Shown here piece by piece: positions 1 to 5,703 of a DNA stretch of 7,066 nt. The translations under genes and the position numbers were made by a program. The stretch comes from Deltaproteobacteria bacterium (lineage in GTDB: Bacteria; UBA10199; JACPAL01; JACOUP01), in the NCBI GenBank assembly GCA_030649435.1, contig JAUSKE010000045.1, positions 1 through 7,066 of the forward strand, read 5' to 3'. Below the pieces are notes generated by a model, which saw nothing but the letters and a program-made list of their open reading frames with translations, searched no databases and was not told where the DNA came from. Within the stretch, counting starts at the first letter, position 1. The number at the start of each line of letters is the position of its first letter.

Positions 1-1588
1 AATACTCATTAAAAGGAGTCGAGTTTGTTGAGGAATTCCAATCTAGGGCTGAGACCGTTGGGACAAAGGTCGGTTGAGCGAGTAGGGTAACGTCCCAATC
101 ATAACAGACATTAACACACACTAAAAAACAGATAGGTTTGCACCGTGGTCCGGAAACACTGGAGGAATTAATGGAATGGGGCAACGCGCCCGTCCCAAGC
201 CGCAACATATCGAGTGGGAGAAGCGAACCGGCAAGTTCATCTCTTTCTTCCGTAGGGTGATAGACGGTTGCTGGACAAGGATTGTTAAACCGCCGACAAC
301 CAACAGGATCATCGGCATCCCAGGTGTAGCGGATCAGATCCCCTGAAATCGTATTGGGGGTCCAACTCCCATTGGCGATGGCAAAGTTTTGGGTCTGATG
401 AGGATACCCCAAGGCATTCAGATCGGCATAGAACTGGTCATGCTCCGCCGAACTGGTCCCCTGTCTAATAAAATAACCATACTCAACCCAGTTGTCTTCG
501 GGACTAGACCACTGAGTCGCATACTGATTGAGCAGTTGGCGGGTGGCTAATTTTTCAAAAAACCGGCTTGATTCTGCCTGCGGTTGGCGGGCAAACATGG
601 TCGCATCGGCATTAATCTGCGCCCCTTGGTGTGGTGAATCTAAAGTTATAAAGGTATGCGTATGGTGATTTTGCCCGTTTCTTTCGGCAGAGGCCAAGGC
701 GTAACGAGCCGCTACCCCTCCCATGCTAAAGCCAACAACAGTCAGTGAAAGATCCTGCTGGCCCCCAAAGGAATAAATATGATCCAAGGCCTGCTGAATA
801 CCAGCCGCATTGTTCCTCATATCGGCAGCGCCATCCCCAAAATCGAGCAACCAGAAATCGTAACCGAATTCCCTCGCGTCATCGATTACCTCACCCAGCC
901 ACGAAAAAGACTGTGCCAGGGTAAAATCATTCGTTGGGTCATACCCTTCGACAAAAAGTACAGGCTTGTCATAAACCCCATCCGGGCTTTTCCAAAGGGC
1001 TAGGAGACCTGCCTCCGTATTGGGATAATTTAAGGTGGAGTGGTTATCCACCATTGGGAGCACAAGAATGCGGACCGCCGTGATTTTCGCATTGGCAACA
1101 GGAACTTCACAAACTTCGCCATTGGTACACCACCAACTCCAACCTCGCCCTTCAACATTAATCTTGTAGAAGACGGAAAAACCGGGGACCTCGATAGCAA
1201 TCGCCTCCATCCTCCGCGACTGACCGGTTGTTCCACAGATGGTGCCATTTTCACACCAACCAGACCAGCTAGGACCGGCCATTCGAACACGATAACGAAC
1301 CGTATGACCAGGAACCGAGATCTTGATCGCTTCCAAACGATAATGGGTGTCGGGTAGACCACAGGCAATCCCTTCGGTGTCGCACCAGTCCATCCAGTCG
1401 TGATCTTGTACATGAACTTGGTAGCGAACAGTAGGGTTGGTGGGGACGAGACCCACCGTTTGAGGTGCAGGGGTTACTATCCCTTCACCAGATGAAGAAG
1501 GATCCGGTGTCTCTGTTTCATCGGTACCCGACCCGCCACAACCGAAAAGAAGGAGGGTCAAAGAGATGAAAACGGCCTTGCGGAGCAT
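1..1588 (-). CDS. Exported lipoprotein with three ChW-like repeats and an alpha/beta-hydrolase (lipase/esterase-like) domain; 3' end outside window
   Basis: The minus-strand frame is open for 529 codons from the ATG at 1588 to the left edge, so the C-terminus is missing. Residues 1-17 are a lipoprotein signal: MLRK, a hydrophobic stretch, then LFGC with Cys17 as the lipidation site. A Ser/Thr/Pro/Gly-rich linker follows to about 53. Three repeats (about 54-94, 97-136, 139-177) share the pattern V-x-Y-x-[VI]-x-V...W-x-x-W-C...G-x-x-C, and the first two add R-[LM]-E-A-I-x-I, which resembles the ChW repeat. From about 200 comes an alpha/beta-hydrolase: VLFVEGYDP (210-218), a GFSMGG elbow with likely nucleophile Ser288, then TLDSPHQGA (315-323). 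PTVSALDW (510-517) also recalls bacterial lipase-like proteins; the catalytic His is probably beyond the edge. Predicted role: surface or periplasmic ester hydrolysis, with the repeats perhaps binding a polymer or cell surface. Substrate unknown. The next in-frame ATG is codon 66, so the start at 1588 is firm. Hydrolase fold is fairly sure; the ChW assignment rests on recognising the pattern. Confidence 0.88.
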   Translation of the reverse strand, partial: MLRKAVFISLTLLLFGCGGSGTDETETPDPSSSGEGIVTPAPQTVGLVPTNPTVRYQVHVQDHDWMDWCDTEGIACGLPDTHYRLEAIKISVPGHTVRYRVRMAGPSWSGWCENGTICGTTGQSRRMEAIAIEVPGFSVFYKINVEGRGWSWWCTNGEVCEVPVANAKITAVRILVLPMVDNHSTLNYPNTEAGLLALWKSPDGVYDKPVLFVEGYDPTNDFTLAQSFSWLGEVIDDAREFGYDFWLLDFGDGAADMRNNAAGIQQALDHIYSFGGQQDLSLTVVGFSMGGVAARYALASAERNGQNHHTHTFITLDSPHQGAQINADATMFARQPQAESSRFFEKLATRQLLNQYATQWSSPEDNWVEYGYFIRQGTSSAEHDQFYADLNALGYPHQTQNFAIANGSWTPNTISGDLIRYTWDADDPVGCRRFNNPCPATVYHPTEERDELAGSLLPLDMLRLGTGALPHSINSSSVSGPRCKPICFLVCVNVCYDWDVTLLAQPTFVPTVSALDWNSSTNSTPFNEY

Positions 1589-1660
1589 ACCCTGCCGCTA
1601 TTCCCCTCCCCTCCCGATGTCAATTGCCATTTAAATAGGAGTTCAGTAAAGAGGACCGCC
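1589..1660. promoter_or_regulatory. Divergent intergenic control region between the lipoprotein gene and tgt
   Basis: This 72-bp spacer separates two genes that read away from each other, so it should contain both promoters and both ribosome binding sites. An AT-rich patch with the palindrome ATTTAAAT (1629-1636) holds a possible -10 element for tgt, TAAATA at 1632-1637, but no convincing -35 lies at the right distance. GAGGA at 1651-1655, five bases before the tgt ATG, is a good Shine-Dalgarno sequence. On the minus strand, the G-rich tract 1603-1615 is the only Shine-Dalgarno-like stretch for the lipoprotein gene, although it sits about 14 bases from its ATG. That the region is regulatory follows from the gene layout; the individual elements are weak. 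Confidence 0.5.
1590..1615 (-). other. Potential G-quadruplex in the leader of the lipoprotein gene
   Basis: Read on the minus strand there are four G-runs: GGG (1615-1613), GGGG (1611-1608), GGGG (1606-1603) and GGG (1592-1590). The loops are 1, 1 and 10 bases, and the last run ends one base before the ATG. The arrangement meets the usual G3+ pattern except that its last loop is long. It would sit in the mRNA leader of the lipoprotein gene and overlap its only Shine-Dalgarno-like sequence. Folding is not demonstrated. Confidence 0.35.
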
Positions 1661-2773
1661 ATGTCGTTCCGCCTCCTCAAAAAAGACCCCTCAGGTGCCC
1701 GTCTGGGAGAATTGACCACCCCCCACGGTAAGATTATGACGCCGGTCTTTATGCCGGTGGGGACTGCCGCCACTGTCAAAGCCGTTACCTCTGAAGAGTT
1801 GGAGAGTCTCGGGGCCGAGGTCATCCTTGGGAACACCTATCACCTGATGCTCCGACCGGGGGAAAAGGTGATCGAAAAACTGGGGGGACTTCATAAGTTC
1901 ATGGGGTGGCCAGGGCCGATCCTGACCGATTCCGGTGGCTATCAGGTCTTTAGCCTCGCCCTTCGACGGAAAATCCTCCCTGAAGGGGTTCGTTTTCAAT
2001 CCCACATTGATGGGGACGAATATTTTCTAACACCGCAACGGGCGATTGAAATTCAAGAAGCCTTGGGGACCGATATCGCCATGGTGCTGGACGAATGTAC
2101 CGCTTACCCAGCGACACCAGAAGAGGCGGAAAAATCGATGCGTCTCTCCCTCCAGTGGGCAATGCAATGTCTGGAGGCAAAAAAAAGGGAGGGGATGCTT
2201 CTGTTTGGAATCGTCCAAGGCGGTTTTTACCCGGACCTGCGAAAAAACTGTCTTGAAGAATTGGCCTCGCACAACTTTGATGGCCTCGCTCTAGGAGGGC
2301 TTTCCGTCGGTGAACCCCCAGAGGCTTGTTACGCGATTGGGAGCGAACTCGCCCCGATGATGCCAGCCGACAAGCCTCGTTACCTGATGGGGATGGGACT
2401 CCCTGAAGATATTGTTGAAGCGGTCGGTTGGGGGGTCGATATGTTTGATTGCGTGATCCCGACTCGCAATGCCCGGAACGGCCAACTTTTTACAACCTTG
2501 GGCCCAATCCAGATCAAGCACACAGAGTACCGGGAAGACCCCCGCCCGATTGACGAAAATTGTTCTTGCCCCGTCTGCAAAAAGTATAGTAGAGCCTACC
2601 TCCGTCACCTCTATTTGGCGAAGGAGATACTGTCATCGCGGCTCAATACGATTCACAACTTGCATTTTTATCTTGAATTGATCCGAAAAATACGGGTCGC
2701 CATCAGTGGCGGCCGCTTCGCCGAGTTTAAAAAGGAGTTTTATGCTCACACTCGCATTCGCAGAGACAGTTAG
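1661..2773 (+). CDS. tgt: Queuine/preQ1 tRNA-guanine transglycosylase
   Basis: This cytoplasmic enzyme swaps guanine-34 in the anticodon of GUN tRNAs (Tyr, His, Asn, Asp) for preQ1, the base-exchange step of queuosine synthesis. The 370 residues match the bacterial family length. Visible landmarks: TDSGGYQVF at 89-97 with Asp90, VLDEC at 142-146 with Asp144 of the base-binding pocket, GIVQGG at 183-188, LALGGLSVGE at 209-218, and MFDCVIPTR at 261-269 with Asp263 as the expected covalent nucleophile. The structural zinc site is intact: Cys301, Cys303, Cys306 and His332. GAGGA five bases upstream supports the ATG at 1661. It is the first gene of the rightward block and its last 32 bp overlap yajC. 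queA, which often precedes tgt elsewhere, is not here; a divergent lipoprotein gene takes its place. All key residues are present. Confidence 0.97.
   Translation: MSFRLLKKDPSGARLGELTTPHGKIMTPVFMPVGTAATVKAVTSEELESLGAEVILGNTYHLMLRPGEKVIEKLGGLHKFMGWPGPILTDSGGYQVFSLALRRKILPEGVRFQSHIDGDEYFLTPQRAIEIQEALGTDIAMVLDECTAYPATPEEAEKSMRLSLQWAMQCLEAKKREGMLLFGIVQGGFYPDLRKNCLEELASHNFDGLALGGLSVGEPPEACYAIGSELAPMMPADKPRYLMGMGLPEDIVEAVGWGVDMFDCVIPTRNARNGQLFTTLGPIQIKHTEYREDPRPIDENCSCPVCKKYSRAYLRHLYLAKEILSSRLNTIHNLHFYLELIRKIRVAISGGRFAEFKKEFYAHTRIRRDS
2731..2737 (+). promoter_or_regulatory. Ribosome binding site that fixes the yajC start
   Basis: AAAGGAG lies four bases upstream of the ATG at 2742 and is embedded in the 3' end of tgt. 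The earlier in-frame ATG at 2706 has no comparable site and would add twelve residues that do not fit a YajC N-terminus, so 2742 is preferred. Confidence 0.75.
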
Positions 2774-3071
2774 TTCGGCTTCTACAACCGCCACAGGTGG
2801 AATGGCTAATATCCAGATGTTCCTCCCGATGATCCTGGTCTTCGGCATCTTCTACCTGCTCATCATCCGGCCCCAGGCAAAGCAGCAGAAAAAACACAAG
2901 GCCCTCTTAAGCCAGATCAAAAAGGGGGATGAGGTGGTCACCAACTCCGGCATCTACGGAAGAGTCTATGGGATCGCCGACAACATCGTGACCTTAGAGA
3001 TTGCCGAAAATATCCGCGTCCGGATCGATAAACCGCAGATCGCTCGACTTAAGGGTGATTCACCCAAATAA
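2742..3071 (+). CDS. yajC: Sec translocon accessory subunit YajC
   Basis: This small single-span inner-membrane protein associates with SecD and SecF at the SecYEG channel. The 109 residues are a normal length. A short N-terminal stretch outside the membrane (1-25) leads into one hydrophobic helix (about 26-42). The family signature FYLLIIRPQ follows at 37-45, and then a basic cytoplasmic segment with QKKHK. The C-terminal part contains the conserved KKGDEVVTNSGIYGRV block and a small beta-rich domain. The start chosen is the ATG at 2742, behind AAAGGAG, which gives a 32-bp overlap with tgt; an upstream in-frame ATG at 2706 lacks a good site. The TAA stop shares a base with the secD ATG (TAATG), so translation of the two is probably coupled. 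Position before secD and secF is the classic context. Confidence 0.95.
   Translation: MLTLAFAETVSSASTTATGGMANIQMFLPMILVFGIFYLLIIRPQAKQQKKHKALLSQIKKGDEVVTNSGIYGRVYGIADNIVTLEIAENIRVRIDKPQIARLKGDSPK
3053..3065 (+). promoter_or_regulatory. Short inverted repeat just upstream of the secD start
   Basis: GGGTGATTCACCC is a near-perfect palindrome around one central base and could form a five-pair hairpin with a three-base loop. It ends five bases before the secD ATG and contains the only Shine-Dalgarno-like bases available (AAGGGTGA, 3051-3058). It lies inside the last codons of yajC, so ribosomes finishing yajC would melt it. A role in coupled translation is inference; the stem is short. Confidence 0.35.
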
Positions 3072-4783
3072 TGCGCTGGAGATTCATCTCACTTTTCATT
3101 GCTCCGATCGTTCTCTCTATCTATGTACTGACCCCCACCTTTGGAGGGTTCAAAGATAAGAGCGAGATGGCGTCCGATCAGGGGCAGCAACCCCCTTGGT
3201 ATTACAAATTTTTCCCCGACCAACAGATCAATCTCGGTCTCGACCTCAAAGGCGGGATTTATCTCGAGCTGGAGGTCCGCCTCGAGGAGGCACTCGCCAA
3301 CCGGATCGACCTGATCAGCTCCGATATCCTGCGTAACATCGATAATAAAGATTCCATCGTGAAGGCCGAACGGCAAGACAACCCCTTGCGTCTTGTGATC
3401 GAAGTCAAACCGGGGCAAGAAGCGGAACTGAAAGATTTCATCCGCAAAAACTACCGAGAAGCGCTCGTGCTGGAATCTGGAAAGGGTGACAACAATCTCA
3501 CCTACCATTTCTCAGACGCCTATCGTACCAACCTGCATGATCAGACACTCCGCCAAGCCGTCGAAACGGTTCGAAATCGTATCGACCGCTATGGCGTCGC
3601 AGAACCTAGCATTCAGCGATTGGGGGGGAACAAGATCGCAATCGAACTGCCGGGGATCAAGGATCCCGATCGTGCCATCGATATCATTAAGCAGGCTGGC
3701 CAGCTCGAATTCAAAATGGTGGATGATTCGATCCCGGAAATGGATCTCAAAAAATGGGTGGCCGAGGCCCGTAGTGCGTTGGCCCTCCCTGAAGGATTTT
3801 CGATCCAGACGGTTGAGAAAATTAATGAATCATTGAAATCAAAAATTCCGGCCGGTTCCGAGATCGCCTTCGAACTTCAGATGGACCCGGTCACACGAAA
3901 GACAACGGGAGGCATCCCTTACCTCCTCAAGAAAAAGGCTGAGGTCACCGGCGACATGCTCCGGAACGCCCAGGTCAACATCCAGAACAACGAACCGTAC
4001 GTCAGTCTTTCTTTCAATAATCTCGGCACCAAGCTTTTTGCTGACCTCACTCGGAATAATATTAAAAAACGGCTGGCGATCCTTCTGGATGGGAATGTCA
4101 CCAAGGCGCCGGTCATCCAGAGTGAAATTCCAAATGGTGAGGCGCAGATCACACTCGGTTGGGGGAATTACAACTCTCTCATGAAGGAGGCGGAAGATTT
4201 GACCCTCGTGCTTCGAGAAGGAGCCCTGCCGGCGAGACTAGAGGAATTGACTAAAACGGTTGTTGGCCCGTCGCTTGGGTCAGATTCCATTCAGAACGGC
4301 ATCAGGGCTTTGCTGGTGGCTGGTCTTGTCGTCATTTGCTTCATGGGCCTGTACTACCGACTCTCCGGAGTTTTTGCCAACATCTCACTCTTTCTGAACA
4401 TTCTTCTTATTCTAGCTTCATTGACACTATTTGGGGGAGTCCTTACACTACCCGGCATTGCTGGCATTGTTCTGACTATTGGGATGGCTGTCGATGCCAA
4501 TGTAATCGTCTTCGAAAGAATTCTGGAAGAACTAAGGGCAGGAAAATCTGCCAGGGCAGGTGTCACTGCCGGCTATGAAAATGCCATGAGCGCCATTGTG
4601 GACTCAAACCTCACGACTCTTCTTTCTGGTTTGGTTCTTTATCAGTTTGGAACAGGCCCGATTCGTGGTTTTGCCGTCACGCTGATGATCGGTATTATCA
4701 CCACAATGTTTACGGCGATCCTAGTGACAAGGGTCTTTCAAGATTGGGCCGTTTCAAGACCTGATGCGAAAGTGAGCATTTGA
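3071..4783 (+). CDS. secD: Protein translocase subunit SecD
   Basis: SecD works with SecF as a proton-driven motor of the RND superfamily that helps draw exported proteins through SecYEG and release them in the periplasm. The 570 residues fit the shorter bacterial SecD form. One N-terminal membrane helix (about 4-24) is followed by a large periplasmic region opening with INLGLDLKGG (53-62). The periplasmic part includes the block around AVETVRNRID and GVAEPSIQRLGG, and ends with LREGALPARLEEL and the VGPSLG motif before the membrane. Five further helices follow (from about residue 411). The fourth helix holds GMAVDANVIVFERI with Asp475, the conserved acidic residue linked to proton transport. 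The start overlaps the yajC stop by one base, and the stop overlaps the secF ATG by one base. The only ribosome-site-like bases lie in a small hairpin at 3053-3065. Complete, with no missing motif. Confidence 0.97.
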   Translation: MRWRFISLFIAPIVLSIYVLTPTFGGFKDKSEMASDQGQQPPWYYKFFPDQQINLGLDLKGGIYLELEVRLEEALANRIDLISSDILRNIDNKDSIVKAERQDNPLRLVIEVKPGQEAELKDFIRKNYREALVLESGKGDNNLTYHFSDAYRTNLHDQTLRQAVETVRNRIDRYGVAEPSIQRLGGNKIAIELPGIKDPDRAIDIIKQAGQLEFKMVDDSIPEMDLKKWVAEARSALALPEGFSIQTVEKINESLKSKIPAGSEIAFELQMDPVTRKTTGGIPYLLKKKAEVTGDMLRNAQVNIQNNEPYVSLSFNNLGTKLFADLTRNNIKKRLAILLDGNVTKAPVIQSEIPNGEAQITLGWGNYNSLMKEAEDLTLVLREGALPARLEELTKTVVGPSLGSDSIQNGIRALLVAGLVVICFMGLYYRLSGVFANISLFLNILLILASLTLFGGVLTLPGIAGIVLTIGMAVDANVIVFERILEELRAGKSARAGVTAGYENAMSAIVDSNLTTLLSGLVLYQFGTGPIRGFAVTLMIGIITTMFTAILVTRVFQDWAVSRPDAKVSI

Positions 4784-5703
4784 TGAAACTTCACCTTAAA
4801 TCTTTCCCCTTTATCCAGTACCAGGCCTACTTCGTCACCTTGTCCATTGTCCTGGTCACCGTTTCCATCCTTCTCGTTATGTTCAAAGGACTCAATTACG
4901 GGACCGATTTTAAGGGAGGGATTAAACTACAGTACCGTATCGATTCCGATGTGACCGAAGAAGATCTGCGTATCCTTCTTGATTCCGCCTCATTAGGGGA
5001 AGCGAGCATCCAACGGATTGGCAAAATAGATGAGAAGCGGTTTTCGCTGAAATTCCCACTTCAGGTTGGAATCAGTCTCGAGGAATTTTCAAACAAGGTA
5101 GAAGGTTTTCTCAAGCAAAAAATTCCGGCTGGAAAACTGGTCCTGGAGCAGGAAGAGATTGTCGGACCAAAAGCCGGAAAAGATCTCAGGAAGAAGGCCC
5201 AACTGGCCTTGATCGTTGCCTGGCTGCTGATACTGATCTACATTGGGTACCGGTTTGATTTCTATTTTGCCCCCGGCGCCATTGTCGCACTGATCCATGA
5301 TGTTCTGGTCACTGTTGGGGTTATCGCCTTGACCGGAAGAGAGTTCACGCTAACGACTGTTGCAGTCCTCCTAACGATCATCGGTTATTCCGTAAACGAT
5401 ACCATCGTCATCTACGACCGAGTCCGTGAAAATCTGTCGAAACACCCCAAAATGCTTCTGGCTGATCTTGTCAATCTCTCTGTCAATGAAACCCTATCCC
5501 GTTCGATCATCACCAGTCTGACTGTATTTTTTGTCGTGGTCATTATGTACCTTTTTGGCAAAGGGGAGATTGAAGGGTTTGGTTTTGTGATGATGATTGG
5601 GGTCATTGCCGGAAGCTACTCCACAATTTTTGTCGCCAGTCCCGTTTATCTTTACCTGCATAAGATTGTCCCCCGTCTGGAGGCGTGGTGGGCGCAGAAG
5701 TAA
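4783..5703 (+). CDS. secF: Protein translocase subunit SecF
   Basis: SecF is the partner of SecD in the inner-membrane complex that completes Sec-dependent export. It has 306 residues, normal for the family. One membrane helix (about 16-34) precedes the signature NYGTDFKGG (38-46), a small periplasmic domain, and the VGP motif at 127-129. Five more helices follow from about residue 139. GYSVNDTIVIYDRVREN at 201-217 carries the conserved Asn205-Asp206 pair in the fourth helix, and SVNETLSRSIITSLT follows. The ATG at 4783 is chosen: it overlaps the secD stop as TGATG, a common coupling arrangement. A TTG three bases upstream would add one residue and cannot be excluded. No strong Shine-Dalgarno sequence is visible, consistent with coupled translation from secD. 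Its last bases probably contain the recJ start. Confidence 0.97.
   Translation: MKLHLKSFPFIQYQAYFVTLSIVLVTVSILLVMFKGLNYGTDFKGGIKLQYRIDSDVTEEDLRILLDSASLGEASIQRIGKIDEKRFSLKFPLQVGISLEEFSNKVEGFLKQKIPAGKLVLEQEEIVGPKAGKDLRKKAQLALIVAWLLILIYIGYRFDFYFAPGAIVALIHDVLVTVGVIALTGREFTLTTVAVLLTIIGYSVNDTIVIYDRVRENLSKHPKMLLADLVNLSVNETLSRSIITSLTVFFVVVIMYLFGKGEIEGFGFVMMIGVIAGSYSTIFVASPVYLYLHKIVPRLEAWWAQK
5679..5683 (+). promoter_or_regulatory. Ribosome binding site for recJ inside the end of secF
   Basis: GGAGG ends four bases before the GTG at 5688 and one base before the GTG at 5685. Spacing favours 5688. The recJ frame has no ATG between its preceding stop (5661-5663) and the conserved region, so this site decides the start. 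Confidence 0.6.

Noticed and set aside
121..318. Minus-strand open frame of 65 codons with a hydrophobic start
   Set aside because: It lies within the open lipoprotein frame but in another phase and has no recognisable motif.
779..1357. Plus-strand open frames of 74 and 105 codons opposite the lipoprotein gene
   Set aside because: They are antisense to a well-supported coding frame, with no plausible domain.
1030..1413. Minus-strand open frame of 127 codons
   Set aside because: It is an out-of-frame shadow of the lipoprotein gene, whose correct frame (starting at 1588) carries the lipobox, repeats and hydrolase motifs.
1618..1623. Perfect TTGACA (-35 consensus) on the minus strand
   Set aside because: A -10 at 16-18 bases would fall at about 1595-1601 (TAGCGG or ATAGCG, poor), and transcription would begin almost at the ATG, leaving no leader. 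Probably chance.
1624..1652. TTGCCA with TAAAGA 17 bases later, as a tgt promoter
   Set aside because: The transcript would begin at the tgt ATG and lose the good GAGGA ribosome site.
2179..2186. Run of eight A in tgt as a slippage or frameshift site
   Set aside because: The frame continues intact on both sides with all TGT motifs in place, so there is no sign of programmed or accidental frameshift.
3622..3628. Run of seven G in secD
   Set aside because: The SecD frame is continuous and conserved across it; at most a mutation or sequencing hot spot.
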